NCBI GenBank assembly: GCA_030043175.1
Contig: JASHYD010001353.1
Coordinates: 1 to 9,610, forward strand
Length of the DNA stretch: 9,610 nucleotides
Source of the DNA: Xanthobacteraceae bacterium
GTDB taxonomy: Bacteria; Pseudomonadota; Alphaproteobacteria; Rhizobiales; Xanthobacteraceae
Direction: 5' to 3'
The stretch's first letter is position 1. Every line of letters begins with the position of its first letter. A model generated the notes under the pieces. That model saw nothing but the letters and a program-made list of their open reading frames with translations, searched no databases and had not been told where the DNA came from. Both the position numbers and the translations under genes were made by a program. Shown here one piece after another: positions 1 to 6,212 of this stretch.

Positions 1-708
1 CGGCGCGCCAAGCACGACCGCGCAAGGAAGTTTCTTGATTCCGCGCTCGCGCAGCTTCTCCCAGTGGTTGTAAATGCCGGGGCGCAGCTCCAGCGACGGG
101 TTCATGCCGAGCCGGCGCGGCGCCTTCACCTGGCCGCGATAATTGCCGAGATTCTGGATGCCGGTTTCTGGGTCCTTGGTGATGTACTGCGACAGCGTCG
201 CATAGGGCGCGATGTCCCAGCCGGGCGTCGAGATCGGCAGCGGAATGCCATCAAGGCCGTTGCCGGGCTTATCGAGCGCCTTTCCGGCGATCACCATATC
301 ATGGCACGGTGCTGCATCGACAATGCGCGGCGGGATCGGATTTTGCGCCGCCTTGACCCAGCGCTCGTCGATTTCGTCGAGCCGGCAGCCGATGCCGATA
401 CGATAGATTTCGCGGTTTGCGGCCAGCGCACCCACTACGACGGGAATGTCGTATTTGCGTTTTTTGGCGTCGACCACATTGGTGAACAGGAATGCCTTGC
501 GATCCTTCTCCTCGATGCCGCCACGGAACTGCCATCGCACCAGCGGGTGCATTTCGGTATCCTTATTGATCGGCCGGTTCACGGTGACGAGCAGGCCGGC
601 CTCATCGAGCGCTCGAATGTGATCGTGCAAGTCCGGATAACCGCGGGGCGGAGCCGCCGCCGCGGAGGTCGGCGTCGCTTGACGTTTCGGCTTGGTGGTT
701 GCGTCCAT
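1..708 (-). CDS. UbiD-family decarboxylase, N-terminal half (cut by window edge)
   Basis: I translated this reading frame by hand: 236 codons from the ATG at 708, with no stop before the window edge. UbiD enzymes are prenylated-FMN-dependent (de)carboxylases of aromatic or alpha,beta-unsaturated acids, usually about 450-520 residues, so roughly half is visible. After a Pro/Ala-rich leader (about residues 1-22) comes the family's opening (PDLHDHIRALDEAGLLVTVN, residues 25-44). The characteristic block ITKDPETGIQNLGNYRGQV follows at about 176-194, matching the 'TRDPETGxxNxGxYRxQV' signature at the prFMN/metal site, and the visible part ends in the conserved AVVLG strand (230-234). The catalytic Glu-Arg-Glu triad would lie further on and cannot be checked. 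It starts 90 nt after the binding-protein gene; its ribosome site is weak (GAGGA about 12 nt upstream). The real substrate is unknown, and it is not necessarily the ubiquinone-pathway UbiD. Confidence 0.88.
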   Translation of the reverse strand, partial: MDATTKPKRQATPTSAAAAPPRGYPDLHDHIRALDEAGLLVTVNRPINKDTEMHPLVRWQFRGGIEEKDRKAFLFTNVVDAKKRKYDIPVVVGALAANREIYRIGIGCRLDEIDERWVKAAQNPIPPRIVDAAPCHDMVIAGKALDKPGNGLDGIPLPISTPGWDIAPYATLSQYITKDPETGIQNLGNYRGQVKAPRRLGMNPSLELRPGIYNHWEKLRERGIKKLPCAVVLGAP

Positions 709-768
709 GATGGAGTCCGGTCCTCGAGAACTAAAGCCTTAGGGTGGGCAAAATCGCCACCGGGTCCG

Positions 769-785
769 GAGCCGCTTGGCGGCTC
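769..785 (-). other. Intercistronic hairpin, 7-bp stem
   Basis: In the 90-nt gap between the binding-protein gene and the UbiD gene lies a perfect inverted repeat: GAGCCGC, a 3-nt loop, GCGGCTC. No T-run follows on the minus strand, so it is not a standard rho-independent terminator. It could slow 3' exonucleases or tune expression of the UbiD gene, but it may be chance in GC-rich DNA. Confidence 0.4.
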
Positions 786-798
786 GCAGAGTAGTCGC

Positions 799-1785
799 TC
801 ATTTGATCCGCATCAGCGCTGCCTCGCGAATCGAACTGTCGGTCAGGGCGGCGGGATCGAACTTAGCCGCCATGCGGCGGTCCTCCGCCAAAAGATCACG
901 CAGCCAGCGCAATTTATCCAGGTCGATTTCGACGGCCGGCGATGCGGCTCGCTGCTCGACCACCTCCCGATAACTGACCTCCGCGACCGGATCGCCGGGC
1001 GGGAGGCCGGTCATGCGCCGCGTCAGGGCGACCACCCGGTCGCGATGCGCGAGCGCAAATCCATAGGCCTTCATTTCGCTCGCAATGAACGCCACCAGCT
1101 GCGGGCGTTTGGAGCGAACGTGCTCGCCGCGCGTAATAATGCACTGGCGCATGAATTGCGGCAACGCTTCGCTCGCGATCGCCAGTGTCTTCAATTTGAG
1201 TTCGGGCTGCGCTGCGAAATCGCTCGTTGAGATCGCCGCATCAATAGTCCTCGCCATCAGGGCCCGCACCCGTTCCGGATCGCTGCCGGCCGCAACGAAA
1301 TTCACTTCCGACGGCGCGACGCCAGCCTGCTTGAGCATGGTCCGCGCCACCAGATCCGGAAGCGAGCCCGGCGCCGAGATGCCCACTTTCTTCCCCCGGA
1401 GCGCGGCGATCGAGCCGATGCCCTCATGGGAGAACAACGAATAGGTGAGCTTCGGCCAGGTGCAGCCAAGGATTTTCACGTCAGCGCCCTTGCTGCCGGC
1501 GATCAACGGGCTGATCGGGCTGCCTTCGTAGGTGTCGAGTTCGCCCGCGATCAGCGCCTTCATCATCAGGGTGTCGTTCTGAAAGGCCAGCATCTTCAGA
1601 TCGAGGCCTTCCGCCTTGGCGAACCCTCCCTCGGCCGCCATGTAGATGAACCCCGCATCGCCCTTTGGCACGAGAGTGCCATGACGCCACAGATCTTCGG
1701 CGTGGAGAGTCCTTGTGGATGTGAACGCGAACGCCACGGCGGCGAGGAGGCCGCCGATTCTGATAAGCCCGCCGAGCTTTGGCAT
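799..1785 (-). CDS. ABC-transporter substrate-binding protein, NMT1/THI5-like (periplasmic)
   Basis: The product is 328 residues. Residues 1-29 form a typical signal peptide: Lys-4 and Arg-9, a hydrophobic run (IGGLLAAVAFAF) and a likely cut after LHA before EDLW. The mature part has the NMT1/SsuA-like pattern: an early segment (GFIYMAAEGGFAKAEGLDLK) where substrate and helix 1 meet, then an MKALIAGELDTYEGS segment, then LRGKKVGISAPGSLPDLVARTML, the lobe-2 opening seen in taurine/sulfonate/pyrimidine-precursor binding proteins. It should deliver a small substrate to an inner-membrane ABC importer, but no permease or ATPase gene is in view. The frame is open further upstream into the ligase gene, but the signal peptide fixes the start at ATG 1785 or the adjacent GTG 1788, which has AGGGA 9 nt upstream. 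It begins 50 nt after the ligase stop. The ligand is unknown; an aromatic acid or heterocycle is suggested only by the neighbours. Confidence 0.88.
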   Translation of the reverse strand: MPKLGGLIRIGGLLAAVAFAFTSTRTLHAEDLWRHGTLVPKGDAGFIYMAAEGGFAKAEGLDLKMLAFQNDTLMMKALIAGELDTYEGSPISPLIAGSKGADVKILGCTWPKLTYSLFSHEGIGSIAALRGKKVGISAPGSLPDLVARTMLKQAGVAPSEVNFVAAGSDPERVRALMARTIDAAISTSDFAAQPELKLKTLAIASEALPQFMRQCIITRGEHVRSKRPQLVAFIASEMKAYGFALAHRDRVVALTRRMTGLPPGDPVAEVSYREVVEQRAASPAVEIDLDKLRWLRDLLAEDRRMAAKFDPAALTDSSIREAALMRIK

Positions 1786-1835
1786 CACAACGCAGTTTCC
1801 CTGCCCCCTTGCGCGCAGAGCAAGCGGGAGCGGCG

Positions 1836-3443
1836 TCACGCCGACACCTTCATGCGCGCGTTCCAATCCTCCCGCAGGCGGTCGCGCAATACCTTGCCGC
1901 GGTCGCTCTTGGGAAGTTCGCGAACGATGAAGATCTGCTTCGGCATTTTCGGCGGCGGCAGAAAGGCCTCGCAATGTCGGCTCACCGAGGCTTCGGTGAG
2001 GCTCGTGCCCGGCTTCGCGACGACATAGCATACCACTTCCTCCCCATAAATTTTATCCGCCACGCCCACGGCCGCAGCCTCGAGAATTCCGGGGTGTTTC
2101 AGCAGCACCTCATCGATCTCGGCGGGCGCGATGTTGACGCCGCCGCGGATGATCAAATCCTTGGTGCGGCCCGTGAGACGAATAAATCCGTCCGGGTCCT
2201 CAATAGCGAGGTCGCCGGTCTTGACGCGGTTGGGGCGGATAGGCTCGATCGTTGCATCATCCCGCAGATAGCCGATGGCCGTGTGCGGACCGCCGGCCGT
2301 CACTTCGCCTTCGACGCCTGGCGGGCATGGTCTGCCGTCCGCGTCGACGATGGCGAATTCCTGGTGCAGCGCCGGGATGCCGACCGTGCCGATGCGGTTC
2401 TTGTAGGTGCGGTTGCCGCACACCCACCCGGCTTCCGACATGCCATACATCTGCAAGAGCTTGATGCCGTAAATCTCCTCGAACTGCAGCCATTGCTGGG
2501 CCGTCAGCGGGGCGGTCGAGCAACTCATCAGCCGCAATGTCCGCGCGCGCTTTGCGTCTTGCTTGCTGAGACCGCGGCCAAGACCCCCGCGGTCCCAGGA
2601 AGGACCAGGCTCGTTCAGCAGCATATTGAGGACGGTTGGCACCCCGGCCGCAAAGGTGATGCCGTACCGCTCGATCCACTCGAAGAAGCGGCTGTGCGAG
2701 AAACGCTTGGCGACGTGCAGCGTGAGCCCCTTCTGCAAAAACGGCATCAGGCTTAGCACCTGCGCGGAGTTCCAGCCGAAGGAGCGGTATTCCAACGTGT
2801 GATCGTTCTCGGTGAGGCCTAGGAATTCAAGGGTGGACAAGCCATTGAGCCAGTAGGCGCAGTGGTCGTAGACGACAATCTTCGGCCGGCTGGTCGTTCC
2901 CGACGTGCAAAAAATGCAGGCGATGTCTTCCGCGTAGTTGCGCTCGGACAAATCGGCCGCCTGGCAATTCGCCAGCCGTGAAAACAATTCGTCCTGCGGA
3001 TCGTCCGGCGCCAGCCAAGCCCCAAACCGGATGCGCGCCGCCGGGCAATCGCCGACCAAGGCGTCGATATCGAGGTCCTTATGCCACAGCACCAGCACCG
3101 GCTTCACCGCCGCGACGAGGTCAGCCAATGCCTTCTCGTTGATCTCGATGTTGAGGGGGCAGACCACCGCGCCGAGCCGCCAGATGCCAAACCATAGCAG
3201 CAGCTTTTCCAGGCTTTCATCGGAGAGCAGCAGCACGCGGCTGCCCTTGGCGACGCCGCGGCTCCTGAGCAGGCACGCGATCTCGTTCGTGATGCGATCG
3301 AGTTCCCCGAACGTGATCGCGGACCCGCAATCCACATCGACGATCGCGGTTTTGGCCGGATCGTGATCGCGGTAGCGGGCGAACAGCTCCGCGATAGGGC
3401 GATACGGTATGCCGGGCACATGATCGCCGAAGACGCCTGTCAT
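1836..3443 (-). CDS. AMP-forming acyl-CoA ligase / acyl-CoA synthetase
   Basis: A 535-residue ANL-superfamily adenylating enzyme that would convert a carboxylic acid, ATP and CoA into acyl-CoA, AMP and pyrophosphate in the cytoplasm. Visible core motifs: P-loop TSGTTSRPK (about 180-188; the usual sixth-position Gly is Ser), YGMSEAG (about 333-339), TGD (409-411), the hinge and following loop GRTKDLIIRGGVNI (425-438), and the C-terminal catalytic Lys in KSDRGKVLRD (Lys-517). Length is normal. The frame is open 23 codons upstream, but ATG 3443 is preferred because GGGAG lies 6 nt before it and the conserved fold begins soon after. This ATG overlaps the stop of the IscB remnant by one base (TGATG), so translation may be coupled. 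It may activate an aromatic or ring-cleavage acid made by neighbouring enzymes; the substrate cannot be read from the sequence. Confidence 0.9.
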   Translation of the reverse strand: MTGVFGDHVPGIPYRPIAELFARYRDHDPAKTAIVDVDCGSAITFGELDRITNEIACLLRSRGVAKGSRVLLLSDESLEKLLLWFGIWRLGAVVCPLNIEINEKALADLVAAVKPVLVLWHKDLDIDALVGDCPAARIRFGAWLAPDDPQDELFSRLANCQAADLSERNYAEDIACIFCTSGTTSRPKIVVYDHCAYWLNGLSTLEFLGLTENDHTLEYRSFGWNSAQVLSLMPFLQKGLTLHVAKRFSHSRFFEWIERYGITFAAGVPTVLNMLLNEPGPSWDRGGLGRGLSKQDAKRARTLRLMSCSTAPLTAQQWLQFEEIYGIKLLQMYGMSEAGWVCGNRTYKNRIGTVGIPALHQEFAIVDADGRPCPPGVEGEVTAGGPHTAIGYLRDDATIEPIRPNRVKTGDLAIEDPDGFIRLTGRTKDLIIRGGVNIAPAEIDEVLLKHPGILEAAAVGVADKIYGEEVVCYVVAKPGTSLTEASVSRHCEAFLPPPKMPKQIFIVRELPKSDRGKVLRDRLREDWNARMKVSA

Positions 3444-3454
3444 CAGAGTCTCCC
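3441..3454 (-). promoter_or_regulatory. Ribosome binding site and start of the acyl-CoA ligase, inside the IscB-remnant reading frame
   Basis: On the minus strand the sequence reads GGGAGA-CTCTG-ATG. The Shine-Dalgarno lies within the last codons of the IscB remnant, and the remnant's TGA shares one base with the ligase ATG (TGATG). This decides the ligase start and suggests stop-start translational coupling. Confidence 0.7.
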
Positions 3455-3934
3455 GCGTCGGCAACCCCGTTCTTGGCGACGGGGAGGAAGCGCGGGTTGC
3501 CGGGCGTAGCAATAACCGTCCGCGCGATGCAGAAGTTTGCAGTAGGTGGCGTTGATTCCGTCGGCATTGCCCACTCTGATAGAGCCGCTGCCGCGAACCG
3601 GGACACGTCCAGCGTGGTTCCCGGCCTTCTTGCCTGTTGGCACCTCGGCTCGCACCACGTCGCCGGTTTGGAAGCCTCGAACGGACTTGGTGCGCACCGC
3701 CGTGTTGTCGCCAATCTCGTCGGCGATGACGACGATGCCGGTGGTCGTGCGGCCGGGGTCGAGCTTCACACGGACATGCCCAACATCACCCCCGGCGCTG
3801 TCCTTCAAGCGGATCGTCAACGGGTAGCGGCGGCGACCGACAACCGCCCGGCGGCGTTCGGGAAGGATGCGAGAGAGCTTCTCGGAGCCCGGCATGACCG
3901 GCCGCTTGCGCTGATCGAGGACCAATACCGACAA
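3443..3934 (-). CDS. iscB: Internally deleted IscB (RRXRR-domain) protein, nuclease core missing
   Basis: 163 residues against roughly 400-500 for IscB, the transposon-encoded, omega-RNA-guided nuclease related to Cas9's ancestor. The start is TTG at 3934 with AGGAG 6 nt upstream. Residues 1-10 (MSVLVLDQRK) and 11-45 (RPVMPGSEK..., VVGRRRYPLTIRL) match the PLMP/RRXRR N-terminus, and LDPGRTTTGI (59-67) is RuvC-I with its Asp-59. Near residue 80 the sequence jumps to KSVRGFQTGDVVRAEVP (83-99), GKKAGNHAGRVPVR and YCKLLHRADGY (131-141), which in full-length IscB form the far C-terminus. The bridge helix, HNH, RuvC-II and RuvC-III are absent, so it cannot cut DNA by the known mechanism. The frame survives the deletion and ends with about 20 element-end residues at a TGA overlapping the ligase ATG. 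It could be a decaying relic, a nuclease-dead binding protein, or merely a translated leader. Family call from remembered conserved motifs. Confidence 0.85.
   Translation of the reverse strand: MSVLVLDQRKRPVMPGSEKLSRILPERRRAVVGRRRYPLTIRLKDSAGGDVGHVRVKLDPGRTTTGIVVIADEIGDNTAVRTKSVRGFQTGDVVRAEVPTGKKAGNHAGRVPVRGSGSIRVGNADGINATYCKLLHRADGYCYARQPALPPRRQERGCRRGRL
3459..3502 (-). repeat. Inverted repeat at the putative right end of the IscB element
   Basis: CGGCAACCC (3459-3467) and GGGTTGCCG (3494-3502) form a perfect 9-bp stem around a 26-nt loop, just after the conserved IscB C-terminus and before the ligase start. Subterminal hairpins of this kind are recognised by Y1 transposases at IS200/IS605-type ends. 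The position fits an element end, but the exact boundary cannot be set without an empty site. Confidence 0.5.
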
Positions 3935-4187
3935 TTTCGTCTCCTAAACTTTGTCTTTACGGCCTGGTGACGCTGCCCTTGCAGGCAATCTCCCCTCGGG
4001 ATTGTTGCAGACCGGCGGCTTGAGCAAGTCCCGTTTCGTGCCTATCCCGGGTCTGTCTGCTGCCTTGCCTCGGAGAGGTCCTAACGAAGCATTCGGACGC
4101 AGCTTGGGGCCGTAGTCCCAAACTTACCCCGGTAACCCACCGCCTCGGAGGCTGGGGCAAAAGCCCTGCGCCGTCAGGCGGGGTTAC
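3935..4187 (-). ncRNA. HEARO / omega-RNA of the IscB element
   Basis: This 253-nt stretch directly 5' of the IscB remnant carries sequence I recognise as HEARO RNA, including CTGCGTCCGAATGCTTCG and TTAGGACCTCTCC. Helices visible by hand: GTAACCC (4187-4181) with GGGTTAC (4138-4132), extended by CGCCT/AGGCG and enclosing GGGC-TTTT-GCCC; GTTTGGG (4123-4117) with CCCAAGC (4108-4102), one G-U pair; CCTC-TCC-GAGG; GCAGAC (4060-4055) with GTCTGC (4012-4007); a hairpin at 4004-3986 (CAATC...GATTG); and CTGC-AAGG-GCAG (3984-3973). In IscB systems the RNA scaffold binds the nuclease and a guide of about 16 nt at its 5' end comes from flanking DNA. Here that would be TCAAATGGCCGGTGGA (4203-4188), the last codons of the amidohydrolase gene. 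The scaffold looks complete although the protein is not. The 3' limit is uncertain and may reach the AGGAG before the TTG start. Confidence 0.82.
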
Positions 4188-5593
4188 TCCACCGGCCATT
4201 TGAGCTGCACCATCTCTTCGAATTTGAGGTGCTTTTGGAAGCGGGCGACCGCGAGCGGCAGTTCCGCCAACAATTTCGCCTCGTCGATCCGGGTCAGGCG
4301 TCCGCCGGCTACGACCTGCTCTCCCATCACGAAAACGTCGCGCACCGAATCGCCTGTTGCGCCGTAGACAAGGTTCGACACCGGATTGATGAGCGGCTGC
4401 CATTCGGGACGATCGGTATCGAACAGCACGATGTCGGCGTCCTTGCCGACCTCGATGCTGCCGATGCGGCCGCTCATAAGGGCTGCCTTGGCGCCATTGA
4501 TGGTCGCCATTTCGAGGCCGGTTTCGGGCGGCATCACGCGCGGATTGATGCGGGTCTCCTTGTAGCAGCAGCAGGCGAGCCGAATCTCCTGCGCCATGTC
4601 TACGATTCCCGAGCTTGCGTGATCGGAGCCAACCGCGACATTCACCCCGAGCGCCAAAAGTTCGGGCAGCTTGCCGAACAGAAAGTTGCCGTAGCCGTTG
4701 TGCAGGCTGGAGCTTGGCGCACACACCAATGACGGTTTGCGCCGCGCCAGAATCTCCACTTCCTGGGGTTCGAGCCAGCCCGAATGGACGATCAGCATGC
4801 GCTCGTCGATGACGCCGAGCGATTCCAGCCGCTCGATCTCGGCGAGGCCCGTGCGGGCAACGCTTGAGTCGTGGGTCGAATAGGAAAAGCACGCGTGCGT
4901 CTGCAGCAGCGTGCCGTAGCGGTCGGCGAGCTTCTTGAGGCCAATGATGAGATCGTCTGAGGCATTGTTGAGGCCGCGGAAAGAGGCACTGGCACTGAGC
5001 CGCGGATGTGCCGACGCGTGTCCAGAGAGGGCGTAGCGTTCGAGCACTGCCTCGGCGCGCTCGATTGCCACCGCGGTGCTTTCGATCATGCGCTCGGGCA
5101 GGATACCGAGCACGGACTTGGTCATGTCGAACGAGGAGCGCGACACGATCATCCGGATGCCGGTGGCCATGACGCCTTCGACCGACGCTTCGGGATAATA
5201 ATTGCCAGGATCGATAAAGCAGGTGACGCCGTGCCGCAGCAACTCGGTCGCCGCGAGCATCGCCGATACGCGCACGTCGTCGGCCTCAAGGGCAGCTTCA
5301 TAGGGATACATGCGGTCGAACAGGAACGACTGGGCGTTCGCTTCGTCCGCGAGCCCGCGCGACAGTTGAAAGGAAGCATGCAGATGGCAATCGATAAAGC
5401 CGGGCGTAGCGACCGTGCCACGGCCGTCCAACGTGCTCCTTGCGGCATAGCGCGTCGTGATGTCGGCCGACTTGCCGACCGCAACGATCTTGCTGCCATC
5501 GACCGCGACCGCGGCGTCGCGAATGACGCGTCGGCCAGGGTCCATGGTAATCAGCCAGCCGATGTCGGCGATGATGAGGTCAACGGATTGCAC
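4184..5593 (-). CDS. Metal-dependent amidohydrolase (deaminase/chlorohydrolase-like)
   Basis: 469 residues from GTG 5593, a cytosolic amidohydrolase-superfamily barrel of the ATZ/TRZ-like, guanine- and SAH-deaminase-related type. These enzymes hydrolyse C-N or C-Cl bonds on heteroaromatic rings. Residues (GTG numbering): an N-terminal beta-sandwich strand (VDLIIADIGWLITMD), HxH in GFIDCHLH (His-70, His-72), His-233 in LQTHACFS, His-270 in VHSGW, Asp-324 in VGSDHASSG, and the late GSIEVGKDADIVLFD segment. The Glu that usually follows the third metal His by three residues (HxxE) is absent (HACF). The frame is open 38 codons further to an ATG at 5707, but AGGAG lies 5 nt before GTG 5593 and the extra residues look unlike the family. 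The gene starts 126 nt after the cupin. Its TAA stop (4186-4184) lies inside the first helix of the IscB-element RNA. Substrate unknown; a cyclic amidine or amino-heterocycle is plausible. Confidence 0.88.
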   Translation of the reverse strand: MQSVDLIIADIGWLITMDPGRRVIRDAAVAVDGSKIVAVGKSADITTRYAARSTLDGRGTVATPGFIDCHLHASFQLSRGLADEANAQSFLFDRMYPYEAALEADDVRVSAMLAATELLRHGVTCFIDPGNYYPEASVEGVMATGIRMIVSRSSFDMTKSVLGILPERMIESTAVAIERAEAVLERYALSGHASAHPRLSASASFRGLNNASDDLIIGLKKLADRYGTLLQTHACFSYSTHDSSVARTGLAEIERLESLGVIDERMLIVHSGWLEPQEVEILARRKPSLVCAPSSSLHNGYGNFLFGKLPELLALGVNVAVGSDHASSGIVDMAQEIRLACCCYKETRINPRVMPPETGLEMATINGAKAALMSGRIGSIEVGKDADIVLFDTDRPEWQPLINPVSNLVYGATGDSVRDVFVMGEQVVAGGRLTRIDEAKLLAELPLAVARFQKHLKFEEMVQLKWPVE

Positions 5594-5603
5594 GGGTGCT
5601 CCT
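5591..5603 (-). promoter_or_regulatory. Ribosome binding site deciding the GTG start of the amidohydrolase
   Basis: The minus strand reads AGGAG-CACCC-GTG. This near-perfect Shine-Dalgarno with 5-nt spacing supports the GTG at 5593 over the upstream ATG at 5707. Confidence 0.7.
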
Positions 5604-5686
5604 GCGGCAACACTCCCCTGCGACGGCGGCGCATCCAGTAGCCGCGGCGCTGGCGTTGCAAGCAACAAGCTGCGGGTTAACCAATG

Positions 5687-5702
5687 GTCCGCTTGCGCGG
5701 AC
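5687..5702 (-). other. Intercistronic hairpin with GCAA tetraloop
   Basis: In the 126-nt gap between the cupin and amidohydrolase genes, the minus strand reads GTCCGC-GCAA-GCGGAC: a perfect 6-bp stem closed by a stable GNRA loop. No T-run follows, so termination is unlikely; an RNA-stability or processing role is possible. A second small hairpin (GTTGC-TT-GCAAC, 5655-5666) lies between it and the amidohydrolase start. Confidence 0.4.
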
Positions 5703-5719
5703 GACACGAGGGCGCGCGA

Positions 5720-6190
5720 TCATGTGCCCTCCCCTACATAGGTCAGCTCATCGGCGATCTTCAGCTCGATCAGCACATTTTCGTCGGTAGAATCCTCGCA
5801 CAGCATCGAGCGATGGCCGATACCTTTGGGGATCAGCAGCATATCGCCGGGATGCATGACTTTGACGCCCATTTCGGTTTCCCATTTCAGCGCCCCCTTG
5901 ACGCAGAAGATGATCTCGTGGGCATCAATGTTGCGATGCCAGAAGCTCATGTCGTGCTTGCGCCGCTTGGAGACGTCAATCTTGACTCGGTCGGAGGTGT
6001 AGAGCCGCAGCGGCGTGCCGTCCGCCTTATCGATATTGGTCGGGTTGAACTTCTCGGCGAAGATGTTGATCATCCGGAAGAGGTCGGCGTTTTCCAGGAC
6101 GCCGGCATTGCTGACCGGCGACTGTTTGTGGGCGAGCACGACGTTCTTACCGTTGATCGTCACTAGTTCACGAAGGATTTCCTTGGGCAT
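5720..6190 (-). CDS. Single-domain cupin protein, homogentisate-dioxygenase-like metal site
   Basis: 156 residues with one cupin barrel. Motif 1 is WHRNIDAHEIIFCVKG (about 84-99): His-85 and Glu-92 are the likely metal ligands, with Asn-87 where classic cupins have a second His. Motif 2 is PGDMLLIPKGIGH (114-126), supplying His-126. The 'HRN...E...H' pattern resembles the 2-His-1-carboxylate iron site of homogentisate 1,2-dioxygenase, which is nearly three times longer, so this could be a compact ring-cleavage dioxygenase, an isomerase or a non-enzymatic cupin. No signal peptide is visible, so it should be cytosolic. The ATG at 6190 has GGAG 6 nt upstream and follows the [2Fe-2S] subunit gene by 22 nt. 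Its place between a ring hydroxylase and an amidohydrolase suggests a catabolic step; the reaction is unproven. Confidence 0.82.
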   Translation of the reverse strand: MPKEILRELVTINGKNVVLAHKQSPVSNAGVLENADLFRMINIFAEKFNPTNIDKADGTPLRLYTSDRVKIDVSKRRKHDMSFWHRNIDAHEIIFCVKGALKWETEMGVKVMHPGDMLLIPKGIGHRSMLCEDSTDENVLIELKIADELTYVGEGT

Positions 6191-6212
6191 GATCGGCTCC
6201 GGCTTGCAAAAT

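Larger units (their letters stand above)
3443..4187 (-). mobile_element. Decayed IscB/HEARO element inserted between amidohydrolase and acyl-CoA ligase genes
   Basis: A compact block made of omega-RNA, then the IscB remnant, then an end hairpin: the standard order of IscB elements (RNA 5' of the gene, same strand). No TnpA transposase is present, so movement would need one in trans. The left limit is placed at the first base of the 7-bp helix starting at 4187; the right limit lies somewhere between the hairpin (3459) and the ligase ATG (3443). These elements make no target duplication, so boundaries are approximate. The insertion leaves flanking genes in the same orientation and apparently intact. 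Confidence 0.7.

Noticed and set aside
769..785. Rho-independent terminator before the UbiD gene
   Set aside because: The stem is good but no T-tract follows on the minus strand, and the UbiD gene continues in the same direction.
64..1230. Long plus-strand open frame (388 codons), and similar ones at 1779-2756, 6785-7750 and 8245-9456
   Set aside because: They lie antisense to well-supported minus-strand genes, have Arg/His/Ala-rich compositions typical of antisense GC-rich frames, and show no family motif.
3443..3934. IsrB, IshB or a complete small IscB variant
   Set aside because: IsrB keeps the bridge helix and RuvC-II/III, and IshB keeps HNH. This protein has none of these; it jumps directly from RuvC-I to the C-terminal domain.
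3957..4892. Minus-strand open frame of 311 codons running through the amidohydrolase end and the omega-RNA region
   Set aside because: It is out of frame with the motif-bearing amidohydrolase, is Arg-rich without domains, and overlaps a structured RNA.
5594..5707. ATG at 5707 as the amidohydrolase start
   Set aside because: The extra 38 residues do not look like the family, while the GTG at 5593 has AGGAG at ideal spacing just before the first conserved strand.
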